Source: Sphaerotilus natans (GTDB lineage: Bacteria > Pseudomonadota > Gammaproteobacteria > Burkholderiales > Burkholderiaceae_C). From it: DNA of 64,000 nucleotides. Location: NCBI RefSeq assembly GCF_900156335.1, contig NZ_FTMZ01000005.1, positions 1 through 64,000 on the forward strand, written 5' to 3'. The position numbers were made by a program, and so were the translations under genes. The notes beneath the pieces were generated by a model. The model saw only the letters and a program-made list of their open reading frames with translations, was not told the DNA's origin and did not search any database. Positions 9,284-18,331 of the stretch are shown piece by piece. Within the stretch, counting starts at the first letter, position 1, and the number at the start of each line of letters is the position of its first letter.

Positions 9284-11455
9284 TCAACCGCCGGCCGGCA
9301 CGTCGACCGCCTCGCCGAAACGGCCCAGCACCAGGCGCTGCAGCGCCTCCAGCAAACGGCCGCCCAGCGGTCGCGGGCCATGGTCGAAGCGCACCTTCAG
9401 CCGGCCGCCGAGCCGGTCGGCCGCCAGCGCCGGCACCTCCACATCGATCACTGCCACCGGCGCGAGGGTGCGCAGCCCCTCCGGATCGGCCGGATCGACC
9501 TCGATGACACCGCCGCCGCCGCTGCCCAGCGCCCGCACCGGCAGCCGCAGCGCGGTCTGCGGCAGCACCCCGTCCCAACGACCGGCCTGCGGCCGCGCGG
9601 GCGCCTCCAGCGCCAGCACCTCGACCGCCTGCACGCCGCGCATCAGGTCGGCCACCCGGTCACCCGGCACCGCGACCCGGGCGATCAGCCGGTCGCCGGC
9701 CAGCACATGACCCAGCACCTCACCACGGCTGACGATGCGCCCGGCCACCAGCCGCTCCGGCGCGATCCAGCGCAGCTGCCCGGCGCGGCGGCTGGCCCCG
9801 TCGAGCTGCGCCAGCCGCCGGGACAGCTCGTCCTCCTGCCGCAGCAGCGCCTGTGCCCGGGCCTCGGCACGCGCAGCGCCGGCCGGATGGCGGATCTGCT
9901 GCTGCAGCGCCTCGATCTCGAGCGCGATGCGCTGCGCCTGCACCTCGGCCCGCTCGACGTGCAAGGCCGGGCTGTGCAGGCGCAGCAGCGGCGCGCCGAC
10001 CTCGACCCGCTGCCGGTCGGCCGCCTGCACCGCGACGATCTCGCCGTCGGCGGGCGCGCGCACCAGCGCCTCCTCCGGCATCCAGGCCACCGCCTCGGCC
10101 ACGGTCGCGTGGGGCAGCGGCAGCCACAGCAGGGCCGCCAGCAGCGTCGCGCCCGGCACCAGCACCCGCAGCATCGTCCGCAGGCGGTGCCCGCCCAGCT
10201 CGGGCGCGCCGGCCAGCCAGCGCATCAGCTGCAGCAGCGGCCGCAGCAGCAGCGTCCAGCCCGAGAGCGCCGCCACCAGCAGCGCCAGCATGGCCGACAC
10301 TTGCGCCAGCCACAGCACCACCGACACCGCCACGCCCACGCCGAACAGCCAGGCCAGCGGCGCATGCAGCGCCAGCGCCAGGCGCTGCGCGCGGCCCGGC
10401 CGTGCCCGCGACGGACGCGGCTGGCGCAGCAGCGCGCTGCGCAGCGCCTCCAGCCAGACCGAGCGGCTGCGCGAGGCCAGATTGGGCAGATCGAGCAGAT
10501 CGGCCAGCACGTGGTAGCCGTCCATGCGCACCAGCGGATTGGCATTGGCCAGCAAGGTCGATCCAGCCCCCACCAGCGCCAGGGTCAGCGCCAGATCACG
10601 CACCGGCCCGGGCTGGAGCACCGACCAGGCCAGCACGCCGCATGCCGCCAGCACCAGCTCGATCGCGATGCCGGCCAGCGCGACCGCCGCGCGCTCGCGC
10701 CGCCGCGCCAGGCCGCTGGCCGCCGAGGCATCCACATACGGCGCCGGCAGCAGATAGATCACCGCGATGCCGACATGGCGCACCTCGGCACCGAAATGCC
10801 GCACCGCCATCGCATGACCCAGCTCGTGCAACGCCTTCATCAGCGGATAGACCGTCCAGACGCTGGCAAGGAAGACCGGGCTGGCCAGGCGCTGGCGCAC
10901 GTCGGCCAGCAGCGCCGGGCCCTCCAGCAGCGCCTGGGCCGCGCCCAGCAGCACGAGCAGCAGCGAGGCCAGCAGCAGCAGCGGATGCGCCAGCAGCCGG
11001 CCGAGCGGATCCAGCCGCACCAGCCAGCGCCCCGGATCGCCCAGCGGCAGCCGCCAGGACAGCGGGTTGATGCGGGCCTGGCGCTGGCGCCGCTCCTGGC
11101 GTTCCTGCCCGCGCAGCAGACCGGCCAGATCAGGCAAGCGATCGCACTGCAGCAGGCCCGCGGCATCGAGCCGCGACAGCCATTCGACGATCTCGTGCTG
11201 GGTCGGCGGCTGGCGACCGTTCTCGCCCAGCCACTGCCACAGCTCGCCGATGCTGCGGCGGCCGTCGAAGCGGCCGACCAAGGCCCAGGCCGCCTCGTCG
11301 AGCAGGTGGTGGCGGCCGGTGAGCGTGTCGGCCAGCAGATGGCGCGCCGCCTCGCCCTCGCCACGGTGGCGCACCCGCACCGTCGGCCGCAGCCGCGGCA
11401 CCAAGTCGGCGACCCGGTGCCACAGCGGGCTGTCGATCATCACGGGGGCCTGCAT
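9284..11455 (-). CDS. PqqD-like / M50 site-2-type metalloprotease / HlyD fusion
   Basis: 723 residues from ATG 11455, 14 bp after the preceding stop. Residues about 20-110 resemble a PqqD-type winged helix (LTGRHHLLDEAAWALV..GRRSIGELWQWL..), the fold used as a peptide-recognition element in RiPP systems. Several membrane segments follow (about 152-175, 193-206, 257-281, 286-303). The M50 zinc motif HELGH is at 210-214 and the second ligand motif NPLVRMDG at 306-313, so the protease site looks intact. Further membrane helices lead into a lipoyl-like segment (APADGEIVAVQAADRQRVEV), a coiled coil and a barrel. It may recognise, cleave or conduct the giant substrate; that role is inferred from the domains and the operon. 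Confidence 0.9.
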   Translation of the reverse strand: MQAPVMIDSPLWHRVADLVPRLRPTVRVRHRGEGEAARHLLADTLTGRHHLLDEAAWALVGRFDGRRSIGELWQWLGENGRQPPTQHEIVEWLSRLDAAGLLQCDRLPDLAGLLRGQERQERRQRQARINPLSWRLPLGDPGRWLVRLDPLGRLLAHPLLLLASLLLVLLGAAQALLEGPALLADVRQRLASPVFLASVWTVYPLMKALHELGHAMAVRHFGAEVRHVGIAVIYLLPAPYVDASAASGLARRRERAAVALAGIAIELVLAACGVLAWSVLQPGPVRDLALTLALVGAGSTLLANANPLVRMDGYHVLADLLDLPNLASRSRSVWLEALRSALLRQPRPSRARPGRAQRLALALHAPLAWLFGVGVAVSVVLWLAQVSAMLALLVAALSGWTLLLRPLLQLMRWLAGAPELGGHRLRTMLRVLVPGATLLAALLWLPLPHATVAEAVAWMPEEALVRAPADGEIVAVQAADRQRVEVGAPLLRLHSPALHVERAEVQAQRIALEIEALQQQIRHPAGAARAEARAQALLRQEDELSRRLAQLDGASRRAGQLRWIAPERLVAGRIVSRGEVLGHVLAGDRLIARVAVPGDRVADLMRGVQAVEVLALEAPARPQAGRWDGVLPQTALRLPVRALGSGGGGVIEVDPADPEGLRTLAPVAVIDVEVPALAADRLGGRLKVRFDHGPRPLGGRLLEALQRLVLGRFGEAVDVPAGG

Positions 11456-11469
11456 CGCCGCACGCCGCC

Positions 11470-12906
11470 TCAGCCCAGCAGCGTCCACCAGCCGATGCGC
11501 AGGCTGTCGGGCAGACGACCCAGCAGCGCCTGCAGCAGCAGCTGCCGCCCGGCACCGATCCGGGCCACGCCCTCGAAGCCGGGGCGCAGGCCCGGTGCCG
11601 CGCCGCTCAGCGCCGCCTCGACCTCGAAGCCGTTGCGCCCCTCGCGGGTCACCGCCACCGGCGTGACCCGGGTCACCGTCAGCGCCAGCGCCTGGCCGGG
11701 CCGCGCCGCCACCCGCAGCATGCCGGACGAGCCGACCCGCACCCGGCCGACATCGCGCTCGTCGACCCACAGCACCAGCCGGAAGCCTTCGGCCGGCGCC
11801 ACCGTCATCAGCACCTCGCCGCGGCGCACCGGCGCGCCCACCGAGCGGCTCAGGTCGCCGTCGACCACCAGACCGTCCATCGGCGCCAGCACCCGGCTGC
11901 GCTCCTGATCCTCGCGGGCCTGCTCCAGGCGGGCTCGAGCCTCGTCGACCCGGGCCATCTGCACCACCAGCTGGGCCTGGTCATGGCGGGCCAGCGCCTC
12001 GCTGACGGCGGTCTCGGCCTGGCTCAGGCTGGCCTCGGCGGCGCGCTGGGCCTGCCGGACCGCCTCGGCGTCGAGGTCGAGCAGCGGCTGGCCCTCGGCG
12101 ACGCGCACGCCCGGGCGCGCATGGACCACCGCGATGAAGCCGTCGCGCGGCGCCACCAGCTGGCGCTCGTGCAGCCCGCGCACCTGCGCCGGCGCGACCA
12201 CCTCGCGCTCGACCGGCAGCAGCGCCAGCGCGCTCAGCAGCGCCAGCGCGCCGATGGCCAGATGCGGGCGCAGCGGACGCAGCCAGGCCGGACCGTCCGG
12301 CAGCGCGTCCAGCGCCAGCCGCCGTCGCCCGGCCAGATGCAGCCGCAGCATCGGCGCCAGGAACTGCGCCGCCTGCTCCAGCCGGAGAATCTCCTCGGTG
12401 CGGAAAGGGGCGCCCAGGTCGCGCTGCAGCGTCAGCGCGCCGATCACCCGCCCGTCGAGCGCCAGCGGCACGCTGCAGACCGCACAGGCCCCCAGCACCC
12501 GGCCAAGCTGCACATGCGCCAGCCCGGGGTGCAGCGGCAGCGCCCGGCGCGAGGGATGGGTCAGCGTGCAGGCGCTGGCCGCGGCCTCCATCATCGCCGC
12601 GTGAAGATCACGCACCAGCTCGCCGGCATCGGCCGGACGCACCAGATCGGAGACCGCCAGCACCTCGATGTCCGATCGGCTGCGCCGACGCAGGCCCAGC
12701 GCGACCCGGTCGCAGCGCAGGCTGGTGGCCAGATGCAGCACCAGCGCCCGCAGCGGGTCGGTGCCGCGCGGCGCCTGCAGAAAGGCCGCCAGCGTCTCCA
12801 TCAGCCAGCCGGCGGCCGGGATCGTCATCACCGGCACGGCAGAGCCGTCCTCGGCGCGGGACTCGCGGGACAGGCCCTGGGGACGGATCGGATGGGGAGC
12901 GTTCAC
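11470..12906 (-). CDS. GAF-domain / HlyD-type adaptor fusion
   Basis: 478 residues; first gene of the export operon. Residues about 45-190 look like a cytoplasmic GAF domain (VCSVPLALDGRVIGALTLQR is the typical central strand). One membrane helix follows at about 213-232 (HLAIGALALLSALALL), then a periplasmic lipoyl half motif (VAPRDGFIAVVHARPGVRVA), a coiled coil and the second half (VLAPMDGLVVDGDLSRSVG). A GAF sensor on the inside end of a membrane-fusion protein is unusual and could let a cytoplasmic signal gate export. The neighbouring HAD gene is 73 bp away on the same strand with a small hairpin between. Confidence 0.85.
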   Translation of the reverse strand: MNAPHPIRPQGLSRESRAEDGSAVPVMTIPAAGWLMETLAAFLQAPRGTDPLRALVLHLATSLRCDRVALGLRRRSRSDIEVLAVSDLVRPADAGELVRDLHAAMMEAAASACTLTHPSRRALPLHPGLAHVQLGRVLGACAVCSVPLALDGRVIGALTLQRDLGAPFRTEEILRLEQAAQFLAPMLRLHLAGRRRLALDALPDGPAWLRPLRPHLAIGALALLSALALLPVEREVVAPAQVRGLHERQLVAPRDGFIAVVHARPGVRVAEGQPLLDLDAEAVRQAQRAAEASLSQAETAVSEALARHDQAQLVVQMARVDEARARLEQAREDQERSRVLAPMDGLVVDGDLSRSVGAPVRRGEVLMTVAPAEGFRLVLWVDERDVGRVRVGSSGMLRVAARPGQALALTVTRVTPVAVTREGRNGFEVEAALSGAAPGLRPGFEGVARIGAGRQLLLQALLGRLPDSLRIGWWTLLG

Positions 12907-12952
12907 CGTCCGGTATTGAAGCGCTCCGGCAGCGCCACGGTACCGCGATGAA

Positions 12953-12968
12953 AGCGGAAAAATCCGCT
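12953..12968 (-). terminator. Small hairpin between the HAD gene and the export operon
   Basis: AGCGGA pairs with TCCGCT around a four-base loop; on the minus strand it is followed by TTTC. It is a weak intrinsic terminator candidate for the HAD gene that ends at 12980. Confidence 0.4.
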
Positions 12969-12979
12969 CAGACGCCTGC

Positions 12980-13744
12980 TCAGACGCCCAGCAGATCGGC
13001 CAGTCGGGCCAGATCCGGCACCGTCAGATGGTGCAGATGATCGAGGCCGTCCTGCGGCTGGCCGCTGGCCGGACCCGGCCGGTGCGCGGCATCGCTGCGG
13101 CGCACCCAGGCGCTGTGCAGCCCCGCCTGGCGCGCACCCACCACATCCAGCGCCCAATCGTCGCCCACATGCAGCACCTCGGCCGGCGACACCGCCAGCG
13201 CGGCGCAGGCCGCGGCGAAGATGCGCGCATCGGGCTTGGCCACGCCGCAATCGCGCGCACTGATCACGCCACGCAGATGCGGCGTCAGCCCGGTGGCCTC
13301 CAGCCCGGCATTGCCATTGGTCAGGCCGAAGAGCACGAAGCGCCGGCCCAGCCGCTCCAGCGCCTCGGCCACATCCTCGTACCAGGTCACCTGCTGGCGC
13401 GCGGCGAAGAAGACATCGAAGGCCGGATCGGCCAGACCGACGTCGTCGCCCGAGGCGGCGAGCGCCTCGCGCAGCGTGATGCGGCGCAGCGCGGTCAGGT
13501 CATGCGCCAGATCGGGCCGGCGCTGCGCCACCTGGTTGCGCAGCGCCACCATGCGCTCGACGCCGAAGGCCGCCGCGGTGGCCGGCGCCTGCGCGCGCAG
13601 CCAGTCGTGCAGCATCTGCTCGGCGCGCACCAGGGTCGGTCCGACCGGCCAGAGCGTGTCGTCGAGATCGAGCGTGAGCACCCGGATCGGGCCGGCGGCG
13701 CCTGGGGGCAGGGAGGAGAAGGCTGGACAGTCGATCGACATCAT
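12980..13744 (-). CDS. HAD-superfamily phosphatase, YigB-like
   Basis: 254 residues from ATG 13744; ATG 13741 is equally possible, and an upstream GTG at 13762 adds six residues. HAD motifs are all present: DLDDTLWP (nucleophile Asp plus acid Asp), LTNG (motif II), AKPDARIF (Lys) and GDDWALD (motif IV). The alpha-helical cap between motifs I and II fits subclass IA. YigB relatives dephosphorylate the flavin intermediate 5-amino-6-(5-phosphoribitylamino)uracil and FMN, so flavin metabolism is plausible but substrate assignment by sequence is weak. It is divergent from hemH with a 59-bp gap. Confidence 0.85.
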   Translation of the reverse strand: MMSIDCPAFSSLPPGAAGPIRVLTLDLDDTLWPVGPTLVRAEQMLHDWLRAQAPATAAAFGVERMVALRNQVAQRRPDLAHDLTALRRITLREALAASGDDVGLADPAFDVFFAARQQVTWYEDVAEALERLGRRFVLFGLTNGNAGLEATGLTPHLRGVISARDCGVAKPDARIFAAACAALAVSPAEVLHVGDDWALDVVGARQAGLHSAWVRRSDAAHRPGPASGQPQDGLDHLHHLTVPDLARLADLLGV

Positions 13745-13803
13745 GAACGGGGAAGACGGCACGGCCCCGCAGTGTCGCCGAGTGGGCGAGAATCCGCCCC
13801 GCC

Positions 13804-14901
13804 ATGCGATATGCCCCCGAACCCGAATACCGTCACGGCCGTGCCACCCGCACCGGCGTGCTGCTCGTCAACCTCGGCACGCCGGATGCGCCGACCGCGC
13901 CGGCGGTGCGCCGCTACCTGGCGCAGTTCCTGTCCGACCCGCGGGTGGTCGAGATCCCGGCGGCGCTGTGGAAGCCGATCCTGCACGGCATCATCCTGCG
14001 GGTCAGGCCGGCGAAGTCGGCCGCCAAGTACGCCAGCATCTGGACGCCCGAGGGCTCGCCGCTGGCGCTCTGGACCCGTCGCCAGGCCGAGGAACTGCAG
14101 CGTCTGGCCGATGCCGCCGGCGAGGCGCTGACGGTGCGCCATGCGATGCGCTACGGCCAGCCCTCGATCGCCACCGGACTCGACGCGCTGAAGGCCGAGG
14201 GCTGCGAGCGCATCCTGGTGGTGCCGATGTATCCGCAGTATTCCGGCACCACCACCGCCAGCGTGATGGACGACGTGCACCGCTGGCAGCTGGTGCAGCG
14301 CACGCTGCCCGAGATCCGCTGGGTGCGCCAGCACCATGACGAGCCGGCCTACATCGACGCGCTGGCCGCACGGGTGCGCGACCACTGGGCGCGCGAGGGC
14401 CGCGGCGACCACCTGCTGCTGAGCTTTCACGGGGTCCCGGAGCGCACGCTGCACCTGGGCGATCCCTACCACTGCCATTGCTACAAGACCCAGCGCCTGC
14501 TGGCCGAGCGCCTGGGCCTGACGGCAGACCAGATCTCGCTGAGCTTCCAGAGCCGCTTCGGCAAGGCGAAGTGGCTCGAGCCCTACACCGAGCCGACGCT
14601 GCAGGCGCTGGCCAAGAAGGGCGTCAAGCACCTGCAGGTCTTCTGCCCCGGCTTCGCCGCCGACTGCCTGGAAACGCTCGAGGAGATCGCCATCGAGGGC
14701 TCGCATGTGTTCCTGCAGGCCGGCGGCCAGCGCTTCGAGCACATTCCCTGCCTGAACGACCATCCGGCCTGGATCGCCGCGCTGCAGGCGATCGTGCGGC
14801 GCCACAGCGCCGGCTGGCCGCTGCAGCCCGCGGAGCTGCCCCGGCCCGCCGAGCGCGAGGCCCAGCGGCTGCAGGCCCTGGCGCTCGGCGCGAAGCAGTA
14901 G
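13804..14901 (+). CDS. hemH: Ferrochelatase
   Basis: 365 residues, usual length. It inserts Fe(II) into protoporphyrin IX, the last step of protoheme synthesis, at the inner membrane. Family signatures are clear: GVLLVNLGTPDAP at the N-terminus, the catalytic LSFHGVPERTL (His), QSRFGKAKWLEPYT, and PGFAADCLETLEEI with the conserved glutamates. A GAGAAT box (13788-13793) lies 10 bp before the ATG, suggesting a very short leader. Transcription is divergent from the HAD phosphatase. A GC-rich hairpin at 14940-14959 follows. Confidence 0.97.
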   Translation: MRYAPEPEYRHGRATRTGVLLVNLGTPDAPTAPAVRRYLAQFLSDPRVVEIPAALWKPILHGIILRVRPAKSAAKYASIWTPEGSPLALWTRRQAEELQRLADAAGEALTVRHAMRYGQPSIATGLDALKAEGCERILVVPMYPQYSGTTTASVMDDVHRWQLVQRTLPEIRWVRQHHDEPAYIDALAARVRDHWAREGRGDHLLLSFHGVPERTLHLGDPYHCHCYKTQRLLAERLGLTADQISLSFQSRFGKAKWLEPYTEPTLQALAKKGVKHLQVFCPGFAADCLETLEEIAIEGSHVFLQAGGQRFEHIPCLNDHPAWIAALQAIVRRHSAGWPLQPAELPRPAEREAQRLQALALGAKQ

Positions 14902-14939
14902 CGCGACCCCGCCGCAAAGCCGCCAGCCGCAGCATCGGC

Positions 14940-14959
14940 CGCCCCGCGATCACGGGGCG
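14940..14959 (+). terminator. GC hairpin after hemH
   Basis: CGCCCCG pairs with CGGGGCG over a six-base loop, followed by TTC. It lies between hemH and the next plus-strand gene and may end hemH transcription; there is no real T-run. Confidence 0.45.
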
Positions 14960-15000
14960 TTCAGCCCTCGGGAAGAAACCTCTTCTTACAATCGCGGCCC

Positions 15001-15399
15001 ATGCGCCGCCCCACCCTGCTGCCCTCGCTCGCCTCGGCCCGCCGGATCGCCCCGGTGGGCCTGACGTTGCTGCTGACGCTGCCACTGACCGCCTGCCTGG
15101 AGCGGGAGGTCGAGCTGGCCCGGGCACCGGCCTCGATGCCGGCGCCGACCCCGACGCCGCTGAGCACCGCGCTGGAAGCGGACGCAGCACGGCCGACCGG
15201 CTCCTTCGCGCGCATCATCACCCTGGAAGGCCTGCCGCCCGAGGCGCTGCGGCCGCGGGCCAGCGATGGCGATGTGGCCGGCACCACGCACCGCCCGCTG
15301 GCGGCTGCGGCCGGCGGCGGGTGCAGCTGCGGCCTGCGCCACGCCCAGGCCGGCAGCGTCGGCCGCTGGCATCTGATCAGCGAAGAACAGCTGCCCTGA
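15001..15399 (+). CDS. Small hypothetical lipoprotein
   Basis: 132 residues. Basic N-terminus, hydrophobic stretch and a lipobox LPLTAC (Cys at residue 32) mark it as a probable lipoprotein, followed by a Pro/Ala-rich linker. The C-terminal part holds a GGGCSCGLRHAQ patch with two cysteines close together and ends HLISEEQLP. No family was recognised. A TACAAT box at 14987-14992 sits 8 bp before the ATG, implying a nearly leaderless message. It converges on the PIN-domain gene 6 bp downstream. Confidence 0.7.
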   Translation: MRRPTLLPSLASARRIAPVGLTLLLTLPLTACLEREVELARAPASMPAPTPTPLSTALEADAARPTGSFARIITLEGLPPEALRPRASDGDVAGTTHRPLAAAAGGGCSCGLRHAQAGSVGRWHLISEEQLP

Positions 15400-15405
15400 G
15401 CCGGC

Positions 15406-16158
15406 TCAGGTGCCCGGCGCCTGATCCGGCAAGGCTGGCGGTGCCGGTGCAGCCGGCGGGGCCAGCAGCCAGGCCGGCAGCACCGGCACCGCCGGGCGCT
15501 GCGGCGCGGGCTCCGGCTCGGCGGCCGCCTCGCCGCCGGCACGGCCCTCATCGAAGATCGAATCCAGCACTTGCGCGATGTCGCGGAAGACCGACAGGTC
15601 CATGCCGGGCGCGCGCATCAGCGCGGGCGACGGCGCGACCGGTGCGGCCGCGGCGGTCGGCGCCGGCTCGTCCTCCAGCGGCAGGGCCAGCTGGCGCAGC
15701 GCGCAGCCGGCGACCAGCTCGCGCACCGACTGCAGCGCCACGCCGGCCTGCTGCGCCAGCGCCCGCCCCTCGGTCTGCGTGCTCAGCAGCACCGCGCCGC
15801 GCAGCCGCGCCAGCACCACCAGCTGGCGCCTGTCCAGGCGGGCCGCCTTCAGGGCCACCGCCAGCGCGGCGCCCTCGCCGGCCAGCCGTGCCTGCTCGCG
15901 TGCGGCCCGCTCGTCGAAGGGCAGCACCTCGACCACCCGGTGCGCATGCAGCGTGCGCCAGGCCCCCTCGCCGGCGCGGCCGGTGTCGGCCAGCACCTCG
16001 GCCAGCACGGTGGCCGGCACCAGCAGCGTGCCACGCTGCTGGTCGATCTGGTCCAGCCAGGCCGAGCGGCTGGCCACCGGACGGTGCTCGGCATCGTCAT
16101 GCTGGCCCAGCAGCCAGGTCAGGGCATCGGCGTCGGTGAGATAGCGCATCGGGATCAT
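15406..16158 (-). CDS. PIN-domain-like protein with Pro/Ala-rich tail
   Basis: About 250 residues from ATG 16158 (ATG 16149, MRYLTDADALTWL, also possible). The N-terminal 130 residues fit a PIN nuclease-like fold: an acidic start strand (TDADAL), VPATVLAEVLAD, and a helix-rich middle (ALKAARLDRRQLVVLARLRGAVLLST). The tail from about 165 on is Ala/Pro-rich and low complexity. PIN domains are RNases, often toxins, but no antitoxin gene is next to it and the acidic triad is not certain. Hairpins at 16182-16246 separate it from tctA. Confidence 0.6.
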   Translation of the reverse strand: MIPMRYLTDADALTWLLGQHDDAEHRPVASRSAWLDQIDQQRGTLLVPATVLAEVLADTGRAGEGAWRTLHAHRVVEVLPFDERAAREQARLAGEGAALAVALKAARLDRRQLVVLARLRGAVLLSTQTEGRALAQQAGVALQSVRELVAGCALRQLALPLEDEPAPTAAAAPVAPSPALMRAPGMDLSVFRDIAQVLDSIFDEGRAGGEAAAEPEPAPQRPAVPVLPAWLLAPPAAPAPPALPDQAPGT

Positions 16159-16181
16159 CGGTCGGAGCAGGCATGAATGCA

Positions 16182-16246
16182 GCAGGCCCGCACGGCAAGA
16201 TGTCGTGCGGGCCTGCAAGGGCGTCATGGTAACGCCCTGCAAGGAT
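16182..16246 (-). terminator. Two hairpins between tctA and the PIN gene
   Basis: GCAGGCCCGCACG (16182-16194) pairs perfectly with CGTGCGGGCCTGC (16204-16216), 13 bp. A second, shorter hairpin GGGCGT / ACGCCC follows at about 16223-16241. Both lie just past the tctA stop on the minus strand. There is no T-run, so Rho-independent strength is uncertain. Confidence 0.6.
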
Positions 16247-16278
16247 CCGGAGGAAGCCCCGAAGCGGTCGCGCTGGAA

Positions 16279-17775
16279 TCAGCCCTGGCGGCGCAGCATC
16301 TTCACCAGGCGCGGCAGCACCAGCACCGAGACGATCACCGCCAGCAGCGTGGCCGACATCGGCCGCTCGACCAGCACGCTCCAGTTCCCCTCGCCGATCG
16401 ACAGCGCGTTGCGCAGCTGGGCTTCGGCCAGCGGGCCCAGGATCATGCCGACCACCACCGGCGCGGTCGGGAAGCCGAAGCGGCGCATGACCACGCCCAG
16501 CAGGCCGACCGCGAACATCAGGAACAGGTCGAAGGCGCTCTGGCGCATGCCGTAGACACCGACGGTGGCGAAGATCAGGATGCCGGCGTAGAGCGGCGGC
16601 TTCGGAATGCGCAGCAGCCGCACCCACAGCCCGACCATCGGCAGGTTCAGGATCAGCAGCATCACGTTGCCGATGTACAGCGACGCGATCAGCGCCCAGA
16701 CCAGCGCGGCATTGGTGTCGAAGAGCTGCGGCCCCGGATTGATGCCGTAGTTCTGGAACGCGCCCAGCAGGATCGCGGTGGTGTTGGAGGTCGGGATGCC
16801 CAGCGTCAGCAGCGGGATCAGCGTCGCGGTGATCGCGGCGTTGTTGGCGGCCTCCGGGCCGGCCACGCCTTCGACCGCACCGGTGGTGCCGAACTCGTGC
16901 TTGTGCTTGGAAAGCTTCTTCTCGGTGGCGTAGCTCAGGAAGGTCGGGATCTCGCTGCCGCCGGCCGGAATCGTGCCGAACGGGAAGCCGATGAAGGTCG
17001 CGCGCAGCCACGCCGGCCAGGAGCGGCGCCACTCGTCGCGCGTCATGTGGACCCGGCTCATGTGGTTGTAGCTCTCGACCTCGCGGCCCTGGTAGAGCAC
17101 CGCGTAGAGCGTCTCGGCCACCGCGAACAGACCCACCGCGACCAGCACCACCTCCAGGCCATCCATCAGCTCGGGCACGCCACCGGTGTAGCGCGCCTGG
17201 GCCGAGATCTGGTCGATGCCGACCAGGCCCATCGCCAGGCCCACGCCCAGCGCGGTCAGGCCGCGCAGCGTGCTCTGGCCCAGCACCGCGCTGACGGTGC
17301 AGAAGGCCAGCAGCATCAGCATGAAGTATTCGGGCGGGCCGAGCTTGACCGCATGCTCGGCCACCAGCGGCGCGAACATCGTCACCAGCACGGTGGCGAT
17401 GGTGCCGGCCACGAAGGAGCCGATCGCCGCAGTGGCCAGCGCCGCACCGGCGCGGCCGCTCTTGGCCATCTTGTTGCCCTCGAGCGCGGTCACCATCGAG
17501 CCGGCCTCGCCGGGGGTGTTGAGCAGGATCGAGGTGGTCGAGCCGCCGTACATCGCGCCGTAGTAGATGCCGGCGAAGAAGATCATCGAGGCGGTCGGAT
17601 CGACCTTCAGCGTGATCGGCAGCAGCATCGCCACCGCGGTGGCCGGGCCGATGCCGGGCAGCACGCCCACCGCCGTGCCCAGCGTGCAGCCCACCAGGGC
17701 CCACAGCAGGTTGACCGGCGTGCCGGCCGTCATGAAACCGTTCAGCAGCTGCTGCCAGAGATCGAGGTTGCCCAT
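16279..17775 (-). CDS. tctA: Tripartite tricarboxylate transporter, large membrane subunit TctA
   Basis: 498 residues, the usual length, with about 12 hydrophobic segments. TctA signatures are visible: [19 protein letters not shown] near residue 40, the [18 protein letters not shown] region near 70-90, and [20 protein letters not shown] near 265. TctA is the main channel-forming subunit that imports tricarboxylates delivered by periplasmic TctC. It is the last gene of tctCBA, starting 1 bp after the tctB stop. Confidence 0.95.
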   Translation of the reverse strand: MGNLDLWQQLLNGFMTAGTPVNLLWALVGCTLGTAVGVLPGIGPATAVAMLLPITLKVDPTASMIFFAGIYYGAMYGGSTTSILLNTPGEAGSMVTALEGNKMAKSGRAGAALATAAIGSFVAGTIATVLVTMFAPLVAEHAVKLGPPEYFMLMLLAFCTVSAVLGQSTLRGLTALGVGLAMGLVGIDQISAQARYTGGVPELMDGLEVVLVAVGLFAVAETLYAVLYQGREVESYNHMSRVHMTRDEWRRSWPAWLRATFIGFPFGTIPAGGSEIPTFLSYATEKKLSKHKHEFGTTGAVEGVAGPEAANNAAITATLIPLLTLGIPTSNTTAILLGAFQNYGINPGPQLFDTNAALVWALIASLYIGNVMLLILNLPMVGLWVRLLRIPKPPLYAGILIFATVGVYGMRQSAFDLFLMFAVGLLGVVMRRFGFPTAPVVVGMILGPLAEAQLRNALSIGEGNWSVLVERPMSATLLAVIVSVLVLPRLVKMLRRQG

Positions 17776-17776
17776 G

Positions 17777-18331
17777 TCAGATCCATCCCGTCTGGGTCAG
17801 GCCGGGAAGGCTGATCGCCAGGCCCTTGGTGAACATCCAGAAGACCGGCGCGGAAATCGCCAGTCCGACCAGCGCGTCGGTGATCCAGCCGCGGGCGCCG
17901 CCACTGGCGCTGCCCTGCGAGCGCCGGAAGCCCTGCACCGCCAGCAAGTAGCACAGCGCGCAGCTCAGGATGAAGCCGATCGTGGTGATCAGCGAGGCAT
18001 TGAGCAGGATGCCGGCAGCGACCCAGACGAAGCTGCGCCAGTCGCCCTGCTCGGCGCCGTCGACCTCGTCCAGGTCGCGAAATCCTCCGGTCAGCGCCTC
18101 GCGCAGCATGAACACGCCGCACAGCCCGAGCAGCACGCTCACCACCCAGGGCAGGAAGTTCGGCCCGACGCCGGCATAGCCGGCATCGGCGGAGATCGAC
18201 GTCGCCCCCCAGGCCAGCCATGCGGCCACGGCGAGCGTGCCCAGGCCGACGAGGACCTGCGGCAGCGGAGAGACAGCCGGCACGGCGCCGGCCGAGGGCG
18301 CGGGCACCGGCCCGGAGGACGTCGCGCTCAT
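17777..18331 (-). CDS. tctB: Tripartite tricarboxylate transporter, small membrane subunit TctB
   Basis: 184 residues. ATG 18331-18329 overlaps the tctC stop by one base (TGATG), so translation is probably coupled. Four hydrophobic segments are seen (about 24-44, 60-78, 104-130, 150-170), as in TctB. The family is poorly conserved in sequence; the call rests on size, topology and the position between tctC and tctA. Confidence 0.9.
   Translation of the reverse strand: MSATSSGPVPAPSAGAVPAVSPLPQVLVGLGTLAVAAWLAWGATSISADAGYAGVGPNFLPWVVSVLLGLCGVFMLREALTGGFRDLDEVDGAEQGDWRSFVWVAAGILLNASLITTIGFILSCALCYLLAVQGFRRSQGSASGGARGWITDALVGLAISAPVFWMFTKGLAISLPGLTQTGWI

Noticed and set aside
15406..16158. Toxin of a toxin-antitoxin pair
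   Set aside because: PIN-like fold, but no small antitoxin gene next to it and the acidic active site is not convincing.
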